Positions 45,864 through 56,021 of a stretch of 64,000 nt of DNA are shown one piece after another. Position numbers and translations under genes: made by a program. Source of the DNA: Petunia secreta (lineage: Eukaryota > Streptophyta > Magnoliopsida > Solanales > Solanaceae); NCBI GenBank assembly GCA_029990175.1, contig JARKIP010000033.1:22241001-22305000 (forward strand), given 5' to 3'. Position 1 is the stretch's first letter, and every line of letters starts with the position of its first letter. The notes beneath the pieces were generated by a model that was not told the origin of the DNA, ran no database searches, and was given only the letters and a program-made list of their open reading frames with translations.

Positions 45864-47099
45864 CTAGGCCCCCGCCTCATGATCAGTCTCATACTCACTA
45901 TCTGGATCATCGGCCACAATCTCGGGATCAGTGTTCTCATCCTCCCGCGGGTCCACCCGTCCAGCCTCAACCTCGCCTAGCAAGACCTTCGAGGTCTCCG
46001 TCAACGGGACCTTTCGGTCAATACTAGTCATATCAACGCCCGACTGACGGGCCATGGCTTCTATCATCAAATACTGACGCGCGGCCAAGTTGGCACTAGT
46101 CTCTCGCAAATCATCCGCCGTCAGCTTCACCGGTGCTGTGGTGATAACCCCCTTGACCGAGGCAATGTCAAAAGGCCTCCCAAAATCAAGGACAATGCGA
46201 TCCCCGACCTCATCTGCGGGGACGCCCGCCTTCTCTAAATATCGGGTCAAGAGGTTCCCAAAATATAACCGACTACATGATTTTTCATACCTCTCTTGTT
46301 TCATCATTTTCAACATGTAGTACCCAATGTTCACCGGCCTCCCGGTCATGAAGAAATACACCATGCACGCCCGAGTCTTAGTGACCTCGGAATAATGAGA
46401 ACATGGAAGAATCCGTGCATTTATAAACCGCATCCATACACGTGCCGGCTTGATAAAGTGGGAGAAATGCATAAACTTATGTCGCCCAGCTGCTCCTCGT
46501 CCCCACTTATGTGTGGACCCCTCACCACACAAAGTCTCCCGCAAGGCCGTGTAATCCGGTGTTTTGATGTAATTTCTCAACTCCTCATGATCCGGGTCAT
46601 CTACCCCCAAGAAGGCATTCAATGCCGGGGGATCTAACTTCACCTTCACTCCCCTAACCGTCACCATGTCATCATCTCTCCACGCCTCATCGGGCTCCCA
46701 GTTGGCATAAAGTTCTTGGACCATGTCCAAGTTGGCAGGCCCCGGACTCTCAAACACTGAGTCCCACTTGAGGGCAATGATCTTCTCGGCCACATCACGA
46801 AACTTTTGTAGCACCGGCCGTTTATCAATTGCTTGCTCGGGGATGTACCCCGCAAGCCTCACATTTTTATACCATGTTTGGCAATCTCCCTTCTTCACGA
46901 AAGGGAGGCCATACCGAGTCTTGCCTCCGGGACGTGGTATCGGCACCGCGTCCTTTGGAATCTTGGCCTTAGCCTTTGCTTTTGCCTTAGGCTTGGCCGG
47001 TGCCTTACCCTTTTGCTTTGAACTTGAAGGCTCGGTTTGAGGTTCTCTCCTCGGGCCCGCAGTAGATGAAGAACTTGCCTTTTGGGATGTGGCTACCAT
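45864..47099 (-). CDS. Downstream ORF of the Athila element (plant-transposon-protein domain)
   Basis: 411 codons from ATG at 47099 to TAG at 45864. The open frame extends upstream to 47183, but the preceding TGTTTGTGTAG|GTACC looks like a splice acceptor, so translation from a spliced RNA starting at 47099 is plausible. The N-terminus is Ser/Pro/Lys-rich with an AKAKAKAKIPKDAV run, possibly a nuclear signal. The core (LYANWEPDEAW, VRGVKVKLDPPALNAFLGVDD, RVWMRFINARILPCSHYSEVTKTRACMVYFF split by my reading, LLTRYLEKAGVP) fits the conserved plant-retroelement domain Transposase_32/PTPD. The C-terminus is acidic. No signal peptide or transmembrane segment is evident, so an envelope role is not supported. 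Location after pol, in sense orientation, is typical of Athila. Confidence 0.8.
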   Translation of the reverse strand: MVATSQKASSSSTAGPRREPQTEPSSSKQKGKAPAKPKAKAKAKAKIPKDAVPIPRPGGKTRYGLPFVKKGDCQTWYKNVRLAGYIPEQAIDKRPVLQKFRDVAEKIIALKWDSVFESPGPANLDMVQELYANWEPDEAWRDDDMVTVRGVKVKLDPPALNAFLGVDDPDHEELRNYIKTPDYTALRETLCGEGSTHKWGRGAAGRHKFMHFSHFIKPARVWMRFINARILPCSHYSEVTKTRACMVYFFMTGRPVNIGYYMLKMMKQERYEKSCSRLYFGNLLTRYLEKAGVPADEVGDRIVLDFGRPFDIASVKGVITTAPVKLTADDLRETSANLAARQYLMIEAMARQSGVDMTSIDRKVPLTETSKVLLGEVEAGRVDPREDENTDPEIVADDPDSEYETDHEAGA

Positions 47100-48281
47100 G
47101 GTACCTACACAAACACAAACATCAATGTTAGATGTATAGTTATGCACCAAAAACAATTCAAGCTCAAGGGTACCACCCCACACTTAGCACACACTCTATG
47201 TGGCAATCACTTGTTTCAATGGCACGAACACCCCACACTTGAACAAAACTAGCCTTGGCAAAATATACCACGTCTTGAATTTTTAAAAGCAAGCTAGTGT
47301 GGGTGTCTCATGATCAAATCTAGTGTGTATGCAACACCTAATGTTCATTGTAAGCCTAAGGAATGCATTGCTACTCAAGAATTCACAATGTCATTGATAT
47401 TTCATCTTTGAGGCTTTTTCACAAACACCTAGTGTGCACAACTTTGAACTAGCTATTTCAATTGATTTTGTAATGTGCCAACCCTCCCAATGTGTTGGGA
47501 GATCTCTTTTTACAAGTCACAAGTTCTATACTAAGCATCATCAACAATTAAGCACATCAAGATTGAATTTTTATGGAAAAACTTGTACTAGCTAAGAGAA
47601 TCACCCATGAGCAATTATGAAAACAACTTACATGTTATTGAGAAGGAAGAGTAGTAATGTACTTACTTGATGGTGTTAGAAGTGATTGCACAAGATTTGG
47701 GATGATTTCTATTGTTGCTAGTGAATTAGTGTGTGATTAGAGAGAGTTTGTAGTGAGAATAAGGGAGAAAAGATGTTAGGAATTGGGGTTATAGGGCATG
47801 GGGGATTAAACAATTTCGGGTCAAACCCGTTGACCCATTTTTCAACCAAAAAAATTGGCCTCCGCTCTACGCTCCGCGCCGCAAGCCCATCGCGGGAACA
47901 AAATTGGAGCTACTGCCAAGCATGGCGCGATAGAGCCCGCGACGCACGCTTATTGCGCGCAAAAACTTGAGCTTTCTGCCTAGCATGGCGCGGTGGGAGG
48001 CGCGGGGCGCTCCCAACCGCGCCTAGCTTCTTTTTTCCACTCTTTCTCGCGCTTTGGGAGGCGCGGGGCACTCCCGAACGCGCCCACGAACGTTTTTTCG
48101 CACCGAATTTCGACTCCAAGTACAAACCAAGCGTGGGACATGTCTCGAGATGTCCCATCCCCCTCAATGCATTCATTTCACCGTATTTAGCTCACCCGAT
48201 TCCTGCAAAAACGACACACAAAAACAACAAAACACGTGACACTATAAAAACAAAAGAAAACTAAACTATTACAAGTACAAA
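47100..48281 (-). other. Intergenic region between gag-pol and the downstream ORF
   Basis: Has two further polypurine-like motifs (47173-47186, 47231-47240) and a GC-rich, hairpin-prone block (about 47865-48100) with repeated GGCGCGGGGCGCTCCC-type units. No gene. Confidence 0.7.
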
Positions 48282-48329
48282 CTCGGGTTGCCTCCCGAGA
48301 AGCGCCTTATTTAACGTCGTGGCACGACG
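48282..48329 (-). other. Conserved two-hairpin motif just after gag-pol (Athila copy 3)
   Basis: CGTCG/CGACG stem (48315-48329) followed by CTCGGG-AGGCAA-CCCGAG (48282-48299, minus-strand reading), starting 9 bases after the pol stop codon. Confidence 0.75.
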
Positions 48330-48337
48330 GGTATAAA

Positions 48338-51300
48338 TCAAGGGTCCCTCAAAGTGATTGAAGTGCGGTGATTCACCGTACCTCCCCAATAGTGTTTCAC
48401 CCTTTGACCATTAACCAAAAATGTGTTTTCAGAGCCCGGGGCTCTCAATGCAACCGCTCCATGTGCGGTAACACGAACAACTTCAAAAGGCCCCGACCAT
48501 CTCGACTTCAACTTGCCCGGAAACAATTTCAACCTCGAGTTGAACAACAATACACGCTGTCCGGGCTCAAAAGAGCGATGCTCAATGTGCTTATCATGCC
48601 ACTTCTTTGTCCGTTCCTTATATAATTTAGCATTTTCATACGCATGGAAACGGAACTCTTCAAGTTCATGCAACTGGAGCATCCTCTTCTCACCCGCTAA
48701 GGCCATATCAAAGTTGAGCTTTTGAATAGCCCAATACGCCTTATGCTCTAATTCAACCGGCAAGTGACAAGCCTTCCCATAAACAAGCCTATATGGAGAG
48801 GTTCCAATAGGCGTTTTGAAAGCAGTTCGGTAGGCCCAGAGAGCATCATCTAACTTCATAGCCCAATCCTTCCTCGAGGCATTCACGGTCTTCTCAAGGA
48901 TTTGCTTGATCTCTCTGTTAGACACTTCCACTTGGCCACTAGTTTGGGGATGATAAGCAGTAGCCACCTTGTGGCGAACCCCATACTTAGCCAATAATTT
49001 ATTGAACAACCGGTTACAAAAATGCGTACCTTCATCACTGATAATAGCCCGCGGTGTCCCAAAACGAGTGAAAATATTCTTCTTCACGAACTTCACTACC
49101 ACACTCGCATCATTTGTAGGAAGTGCAATGGCCTCCACCCATTTAGATACATAATCAACTGCTACAAGGATGTATTTATGGCCCATAGAAGGTGGGAATG
49201 GACCCATAAAATCAATACCCCAACAATCAAACAGCTCAATCTCCAAAATGTTGTTCAAAGGCATCTCGTGACGCCTAGTAATGGTACCCGTTCTTTGGCA
49301 ACGATCACATTGCTTCACTAATGCATGAGCATCTTTAAATAAAGTAGGCCAAAAGAAACCAGATTGCAGTACCTTTGCAGCTGTTCGATCTCCACCAAGG
49401 TGGCCACCATAAGGAGAGGAATGGCAGCTCTGTAGAATCGCCTCTACTTCTTCCCTTGGAACACATCTCCTAGCTAGTTGATCAACACCTATCTTGTACA
49501 AATAGGGCTCATCCCACACATAAAATCTGCTCTCATGAAGGAGTTTACGCTTCTGCTCGGCACTTGCCCCAGGGGGATACACATTACTCACAAGAAAATT
49601 TACCATGTCAGCATACCATGGCACCTCAGCTGCATCAAGAGCAAAAAGTTGCTCATCAGGAAATACCTCTTTAATCTCAGGCCCCTCATCTACATGATCT
49701 CTATTCTCCAACCTTGACAAATGATCAGCTACTTGATTCTCAGTCCCCTTGCGATCTCGAATTTCAACATCAAACTCTTGCAATAGGAGAACCCATCGAA
49801 TAAGTCTCGGCTTGGAGTCCTTCTTTTCAAACAAATACCGGATTGCGGCATGATCAGTGTAGACAACAACATGAGTGCCAACCAAATAAGATCTGAATTT
49901 ATCAAAAGCATAAACCACGGCTAGCAACTCCTTCTCAGTGGTAGTATAATTAGACTGGGCTGCATCAAGCGTCTTGCTTGCATAATAGATGGAGTGAAAA
50001 ATTCTTCCAATTCTTTGGCCTAGAACAGCCCCAATAGCATTATCACTCGCATCACACATCAATTCAAACGGCAAAGACCAGTCAGGAGCAATGATGATTG
50101 GTGCGGTCACCAACCTTTTCTTCAACTCTTCAAACGGCTTAATACACGCATCATCAAACACAAATTTCACATCCTTCTCCAATAATTTGCACAAGGGAGT
50201 GGAAATTTTGGAGAAGTCCTTTATGAACCGTCTATAGAACCCTGCATGTCCCAAGAAACTACGCACCCCCTTAACAGAGATAGGTGGTGGTAATTTCTCA
50301 ATAGCCTCTATCTTCGCCTTGTCAACCTCAATCCCTTGCTTTGACACCTTGTGCCCAAGTACTATGCCTTCTTGAACCATAAAGTGACATTTTTCCCAAT
50401 TCAGCACCAGATTTGTTTCTTCACAACGGCTCAGCACAGCATCAAGATTCTTCAAGCATTCATCAAAAGAGTCACCAACCACTGAGAAATCATCCATAAA
50501 CACTTCCACAAATTTTTCCACCATGTCAGTGAAAATAGCCATCATGCACCGCTGAAAAGTTCCTGGGGCATTACACAACCCAAATGGCATCCTCCTAAAT
50601 GCATAGGTGCCATATGGACAAGTAAAAGTGGTCTTCTCTTGGTCTTCAGGGGCTATCACAATTTGATTGTAGCCCGAATAACCATCCAAGAAACAATAAT
50701 ACTCATGGCCTGCTAGTCTATCCAACATCTGATCAATAAACGGGAGTGGGAAGTGATCTTTCCTGGTGGCCTTGTTCAGCTTCCTATAATCAATGCAAAT
50801 TCGCCACCCTGTAACAGTTCTTGTAGGAATCAACTCATTGTTCTCATTCTTCACCACTGTCATGCCCCCCTTCTTAGGAACACATTGCACTGGACTCACC
50901 CACTTGCTGTCAGAGATAGGAAAAATTATACCAGCATCCAGCCACTTGATAACTTCTTTCTTCACCACCTCCTTCATGATTGGATTTAGCCTCCTCTGCT
51001 GCTCTATGGATGGCTTATGATCTTCTTCCAAGAGAATTTTATGCATGCAGAAAGAAGGACTAATCCCTCTAATATCAGCAATAGTCCAGCCAATAGCTCT
51101 CTTGCGCTCTCGCAATACCCGCAACACCTTCTCAACCTGCACATCAGACAACAAAGAAGAAAGGATCACGGGCAAAGTATTACCTTCACCCAAATAAGCA
51201 TAACGTAAATGTGCTGGTAAAGGTTTGAGCTCAAGATTAGGAGCTTTCTCAATAGACGGTTTAGCAGGAGCTAAGGTCAACGGTCTATCAAGCTCCTCAA

Positions 51301-53740
51301 ATTTCTTCCACCCTGGGATGAATCTACTCTGCATATTAAGAACCTCCACAAATTCTTCAGTATCTTCATCCTTCAGGATATCATCATCATCACATAAGAG
51401 TGCCCTTTCCAAAGAATCAATATTAGAAGCCAAGAATGACCTCTCATCAGCAGTCAACTCATCATCTATTACCTTTACCATGGACAACTCTTCATAATGA
51501 GAAGGAAGCTGGGTAGCTCTGAACACATTAAATACAGCTTCTTCCCCATTTACCTTCATGATCATCTTGCCAGCTCTGACTCTAATAACAGCATCAGCAG
51601 TAGCCAAAAATCCTCTTCCCAAGATGAGAGGAACCTCAGGATCAGCTTCATAATCAAGAATAATAAAATCAACGGGTAATATGAACTGACCCACTTGTAC
51701 AAGCACATCCTCAATAATCCCCTCAGGGCATGTCAAAGATCTATCAGCAAGCTGCAAGGTCACAGTAGTGGGTCGTGGCTCACCCAGGCCTAGCTTCCTA
51801 AAAACTGAAGAAGGCATCAAATTCACACTAGCACCCAAATCACATAAAGCACGACCAACCTCATGTTCCCCAATTTTCAAAGGGATGGTAAAACTGCCCG
51901 GGTCCTTCAATTTCTGCGGAAGCTTGCTTCTAACTCTGGAACTGCACTCCTCAGTAAGTGCAACTGTCTCAAACTCAGTCAATCTTCTCTTGTTAGCAAC
52001 AATATCCTTGATGTATTTAGCATATTTGGGAACATCCCGCAAAAGCTCCACCAAAGGAATATTTACCTGAATTTGACTCAATATCTCCAAAAATTTCTTG
52101 CATGCTGCATCAACTTTTTGCTTCTGAAGTCTCTGCGGGAAAGGTGGTGGTGGTCTCACAATAGCAGACTCGGGCTGCTTTTCAATTACCTTTTCTGCTT
52201 CTTTTTCCACCTCCCTATCAACATTTGGCTCTAACTCACCAACAGGCTTCTTTGGCTTTGGGGGAACTTCCTCCAGTGCTCTTCCATTCCTCAAAGTCAC
52301 TGCTTGCACAAATTCTCTAGGATTCTTCTCTGTATCACTCGGTAAAGCACCCCGAGGTCTATTGTTTTGTGCTCCAGCAAGCTGCCCCAATTGTCTTTCA
52401 AGATCTTTCTGTGCATTGCTCAAATCTTTTATTGTTTGTGCCTGAGATGCTGACTCATCAATGAGCTTTTGCTGCCCTGCAAGAATTTTCTTGAGCATAT
52501 CCTCCATAGTATTAGACTGCTGTGGCTGAGCCTGAGACTGTGATCCCTGCTGTGGTGCATTGTTTTGATTAAATTGGGCTCTCTCATTACCCTGAAACTG
52601 CTCACGGGTATCCCTCCAAGAAAAATTTGGGTGATTACGCCAACCCGTGTTATAATTATTACCATACTGATTTCGGTTTTGGCCCTGTGATCTGTTCTGA
52701 TTACCCACATAATACACTGATTCTGGATTAGAGGGACAAACCTCAGTGCTATGATCCTCACCACATACCTCACAAAAGGCCTGAACTTGCTGCACTGGAG
52801 CTGGTTGTGGCTTTGCTTGGAGAGCCAGCTTGCTGATTTGATTGGAAAGTGCATCCATCTTTGCTCGCAACTCTGTGATTCCATCTAGTTGAAGTAACCC
52901 AGCAGCTTTCTGTGTAGCTGCTCTGCTAGCCCCCTCACTAAATATATTAGCTCTGCCATCACCCTGCCAATCAGGATTGCTCTGTGAAAACTTATCAAGC
53001 AAGTCATAGATCTGTTCAAAATTTAAGGCCAACACTTGGCCTCCAGCAGCAGCATCAACCACAATCTTAGTCTGTTGGTTCAATCCCTCAACAAAAGTGT
53101 GTGCAATAACTTCATTAGTTTGATTGTGGTGAGGACAATCTCTCAATAATGCCTTAAATCTCTCCCAGGCTGCATATAATGATTCGCCTTCAAACTGCCT
53201 GAAGGATAAAATTGCACTCCTCAACCTGGCCGTCTTAGCCGACGGATAAAACTTAGCCAAGAATTTCTTAGCTAAATCCTCCCAAGTAGTGATAGACCCA
53301 GGCTTTTCAGCCTTTAACCACTTCCTTGCTGTCCCAAGCAATGAAAATGGGAACAAAGTCATTCGCACATAATCAGTAGGCACACCTGTCGGTGTATAAG
53401 TATCACTGATCTCCAGAAAGTTCTGCAAGTGTTGCTGCGGATCTTCATGCAGGAGTCCACTATATTGCCCCGTCACATGCAGCAACTGAATCATGCCGGG
53501 CTTGATCTCAAAGTTCCCAGTAATAGCAGGCTTCACAATACTTGACTCTACTCCTTTCAGACTAGGAAGAGCCACATCTCGCACTGCTACTGTTTGTTCT
53601 TCAGCCATTTCAACAGGAAGAGATGCAAGTACGATTGCTAATGCTTCTCGATCTCTCGCTTCTTTCCTTGTCTTCCTCAAGGTTCTTTCAGGCTCGGGAT
53701 CAAAAGGTGCGAGTGATTCGTCCTTTTTGTTCCTTTGCAT
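48338..53740 (-). CDS. Intact Athila-type gag-pol polyprotein, 1800 residues
   Basis: Encodes the structural and replication proteins of the element as one frame. Approximate residues: gag domain 50-230 (RKWLKAEK, FYPSAKTARLR, LLRDCPHHNQ); knuckle CEVCGEDHSTEVC about 320 (CX2CX3HX4C); Gln-rich and charged linker 340-590; protease 600-730 with LCDLGASVNLMP and LILGRGFL; reverse transcriptase 940-1130 with WRICIDYRKLNKAT and the active site FMDD at about 1080; RNase H 1215-1340 with CDASDNAIGAVLG and TDHAAIRYLF; integrase 1430-1720 with the HHCC region (YGGHLGGD, CDRCQRTG), catalytic set IDFMGPF, SDEGTHF and GQVEVSNRE, then a GKLKSRWSGPFEV C-terminal region. No stop or frameshift and every catalytic motif is present. 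ATG 53740 lies 130 bases from the LTR. Confidence 0.97.
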   Translation of the reverse strand: MQRNKKDESLAPFDPEPERTLRKTRKEARDREALAIVLASLPVEMAEEQTVAVRDVALPSLKGVESSIVKPAITGNFEIKPGMIQLLHVTGQYSGLLHEDPQQHLQNFLEISDTYTPTGVPTDYVRMTLFPFSLLGTARKWLKAEKPGSITTWEDLAKKFLAKFYPSAKTARLRSAILSFRQFEGESLYAAWERFKALLRDCPHHNQTNEVIAHTFVEGLNQQTKIVVDAAAGGQVLALNFEQIYDLLDKFSQSNPDWQGDGRANIFSEGASRAATQKAAGLLQLDGITELRAKMDALSNQISKLALQAKPQPAPVQQVQAFCEVCGEDHSTEVCPSNPESVYYVGNQNRSQGQNRNQYGNNYNTGWRNHPNFSWRDTREQFQGNERAQFNQNNAPQQGSQSQAQPQQSNTMEDMLKKILAGQQKLIDESASQAQTIKDLSNAQKDLERQLGQLAGAQNNRPRGALPSDTEKNPREFVQAVTLRNGRALEEVPPKPKKPVGELEPNVDREVEKEAEKVIEKQPESAIVRPPPPFPQRLQKQKVDAACKKFLEILSQIQVNIPLVELLRDVPKYAKYIKDIVANKRRLTEFETVALTEECSSRVRSKLPQKLKDPGSFTIPLKIGEHEVGRALCDLGASVNLMPSSVFRKLGLGEPRPTTVTLQLADRSLTCPEGIIEDVLVQVGQFILPVDFIILDYEADPEVPLILGRGFLATADAVIRVRAGKMIMKVNGEEAVFNVFRATQLPSHYEELSMVKVIDDELTADERSFLASNIDSLERALLCDDDDILKDEDTEEFVEVLNMQSRFIPGWKKFEELDRPLTLAPAKPSIEKAPNLELKPLPAHLRYAYLGEGNTLPVILSSLLSDVQVEKVLRVLRERKRAIGWTIADIRGISPSFCMHKILLEEDHKPSIEQQRRLNPIMKEVVKKEVIKWLDAGIIFPISDSKWVSPVQCVPKKGGMTVVKNENNELIPTRTVTGWRICIDYRKLNKATRKDHFPLPFIDQMLDRLAGHEYYCFLDGYSGYNQIVIAPEDQEKTTFTCPYGTYAFRRMPFGLCNAPGTFQRCMMAIFTDMVEKFVEVFMDDFSVVGDSFDECLKNLDAVLSRCEETNLVLNWEKCHFMVQEGIVLGHKVSKQGIEVDKAKIEAIEKLPPPISVKGVRSFLGHAGFYRRFIKDFSKISTPLCKLLEKDVKFVFDDACIKPFEELKKRLVTAPIIIAPDWSLPFELMCDASDNAIGAVLGQRIGRIFHSIYYASKTLDAAQSNYTTTEKELLAVVYAFDKFRSYLVGTHVVVYTDHAAIRYLFEKKDSKPRLIRWVLLLQEFDVEIRDRKGTENQVADHLSRLENRDHVDEGPEIKEVFPDEQLFALDAAEVPWYADMVNFLVSNVYPPGASAEQKRKLLHESRFYVWDEPYLYKIGVDQLARRCVPREEVEAILQSCHSSPYGGHLGGDRTAAKVLQSGFFWPTLFKDAHALVKQCDRCQRTGTITRRHEMPLNNILEIELFDCWGIDFMGPFPPSMGHKYILVAVDYVSKWVEAIALPTNDASVVVKFVKKNIFTRFGTPRAIISDEGTHFCNRLFNKLLAKYGVRHKVATAYHPQTSGQVEVSNREIKQILEKTVNASRKDWAMKLDDALWAYRTAFKTPIGTSPYRLVYGKACHLPVELEHKAYWAIQKLNFDMALAGEKRMLQLHELEEFRFHAYENAKLYKERTKKWHDKHIEHRSFEPGQRVLLFNSRLKLFPGKLKSRWSGPFEVVRVTAHGAVALRAPGSENTFLVNGQRVKHYWGGTVNHRTSITLRDP

Positions 53741-53846
53741 TCAAAACCTATTGCCTGAAACAGCACAAGAAACTCAACAAAAAAAAAAAAAATTAAACCT
53801 GAATAGCAATTAAGTAATTGTTCAAAAGTAATTAGTCCGTAATTAG

Positions 53847-53864
53847 TCCCCGGCAACGGCGCCA
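53847..53864 (-). other. Primer binding site, tRNA-Asp type
   Basis: Minus strand TGGCGCCGTTGCCGGGGA, six bases from the 5' LTR, identical to 7235-7252. Confidence 0.93.
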
Positions 53865-53870
53865 AAAACT

Positions 53871-55220
53871 TGTTGCTCCCAAACGCACACGCAAGTATAC
53901 GCGGTCGCCAAGTAATAAAGTGACAAAGTCGAGTATCGTTCCCACGAGGACTATGCGGACTAGTGCTTAATAAACAATTCCTGAACAAACTATCCAGGGG
54001 TCTTTTTCCAATGGTTGTAAGAGTTTTTATACTAAAATGCAGTAACTAAAGTGCTGGAATGAAATCAAGCAATGGGTCAAACTTTGGTTGTTAACAATAT
54101 AAAGAGAGCGATCCAGGGTTAGAATTACGAACAATCCAGTTGATGTATTCAATTGATTTCACTTCTTAAATCCCGGGTTACTAGCTGACAGGTTAATTGT
54201 AATTATGAAAACCTTTCAGTTCTTCACAACCTATGCAAGCTACTCTAATCCCTGTATGTCTACGGGTTAAATCACATGCACGCATTAACGATCCTGTAAT
54301 TAGTTAAACTAGGCAAGCAAGTATATGTCTATCCTACCCGCGAATTGGTTCCCCGATGCCCGGGTTCACAAACTAGTTCTATTCTTCCTTATTACGTAAT
54401 TAGATTCTCTCTTTCGAGTTCAACCCAAAAACCATAGATGATGTATAACTATCGAGCTCTAACAATTATACAAGTTAAATCAAGGAAGAATAAGTAACCC
54501 GTTATGGGATTCAATCAATGGAAATCAATCTTCAACAATCAACTTTCATGTAAACTCTAACCCCAGAACGTTAGGAAATTAGCCACACATATTCATAATC
54601 ACAAGGTAAAGATTTGGTGTAATAATGAAATAAATGATTTAATAGATGAAAGAATTGGGAATAACCCTTGTTCAATGAAGTGTGTAGCTCTCAATATTGC
54701 CCAAAGTCAAGAAGAACCTCAAAAACTAAGTAATAATCTATTTATATTGTTTCCAAACCCTTATACATAAGTTAATCCCAAAACTAGAAGGAATAGGAAG
54801 TCAAATCGCGCATAAGGGGCGCTATAACGGGCGCCCCGTGCCCCGAAAAGCGTGCAACCAACCAGAACACGCCCCCAGGCTTCGTGCCTTTGGCCTGCGG
54901 CGCGCCTAGCAACGCGCAGCCTTCCTTGCGCTATGGCTGGCGCGGCGCGGAGGCCAAAGCGCCAGGCCAAAATCTGCTCTTTTCGCTCCAACACTCGGCT
55001 TGTGTCGTGCCTTTGTGTGCTCGATCCAATCTTCAATCATCATCCAATCAATTCATGCTCAATCAAGCTTCGAAACGCTCCAAATGTATCGCGTAACAAC
55101 CTACACACGAACAACACAACATCAGCGTAAAACCATACTCACAAGCCACCAAACAAGTGCAAAACAAGCTCAAATGTGCGGAAATATTAAGGAAAAGTAG
55201 GCATAGAATGCCAAACATCA
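53871..55220 (-). repeat. 5' LTR of the complete Athila element
   Basis: 1350 bp, four differences from 42657-44006. TATA at 54739-54746, GC-rich block at about 54804-54974. TSD tatac follows at 55221-55225. Confidence 0.97.
54739..54746 (-). promoter_or_regulatory. TATA box of the Athila 5' LTR
   Basis: Minus strand TATAAATA, 60-230 bases downstream of the GC-rich block. It should direct the genomic RNA of the element. Confidence 0.68.
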
Positions 55221-55225
55221 TATAC

Positions 55226-55696
55226 GCGCCGCGAAAACGCTCTGGTGCATTTTTGGTACGCCTCTCCCCTGGGTTCGCCCCAGGACTCGTTCCGAAAATG
55301 CCTTTGAAAACACTGATTGTTAATAAAACTCACATAATTTTTATTTATGCATCTATATAGTTCACGTCAAGATTGTATTTTTAAAGTGTGTTTGTTTTAA
55401 TTTGCTTCTTTTCTTTTCATATAATTAAATATTTACAAAGAACAAATACCTGTTATTTTGTGAATATCCCATTTACAGTATTAGCTTTAATTTCAATGTA
55501 ATAGCTTGCTTGGGATTCTATGTATCTCTTAGCTAAAATTCTCTCTCTGTGTAGTTAGATAGGAGTGTAAGTCTTATTGTTAATCACTAGCACAATTGAA
55601 ATTCGTCACTGTAAATTTGTAATCTATGTCACCATATGAAAAACATGGCAGCAATGTACAAAGGGGTGCAGAAAAAGTTTATCTTCGTAAATAAAT
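55226..55696. other. Right part of the split MITE-like repeat and AT-rich spacer
   Basis: 55226 to about 55310 completes the repeat begun at 42240. The remainder is AT-rich without a gene. Confidence 0.45.
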
Positions 55697-56021
55697 TGGG
55701 GCGAATTGCAAAAATATGCTACCGGAAGCAATGATTTGCCAAATTACCCTCACAAACAGATGTTTATCAAAAATGCCCTCATTAGTTTAATGAAACTTTT
55801 TTCGTACCAAAATACCCCTACAAACCAATAAAATGACGCGCACAGTCTATCCCCTTCCTTTTCACTATTCACACGATCACAACAACCCTAAAGACCCATT
55901 CCTTTCAGAAATTGCTCCGTTCAAGCAAAGGTTCACTGTAAGATTTCTTCAAATTGCTATTAAATATTAGACTGATTACAGTAATTGTATTATGAACTTT
56001 CACTAAAAAAATAAAATCTAT

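Larger units (their letters stand above)
42657..55220 (-). mobile_element. Complete, young Athila-type Ty3/gypsy element, 12,564 bp
   Basis: Equal-length LTRs (1350 bp each) differ at only four positions by eye. The primer site, an uninterrupted 1800-codon gag-pol, a separate downstream ORF, polypurine tract and perfect TSD are all present. This is the only element in the window that could still be autonomous. It belongs to the same broad family as the elements at 1 and 5881 and inserted into a MITE-like repeat. Confidence 0.97.

Noticed and set aside
45864..47183. Envelope gene in the Athila element
   Set aside because: The ORF is intact but shows no signal peptide or transmembrane helix; it fits the plant-transposon-protein domain instead.
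51225..52234. Plus-strand open frames opposite Athila gag-pol
   Set aside because: Antisense shadows of an intact 1800-codon polyprotein with clear domains.
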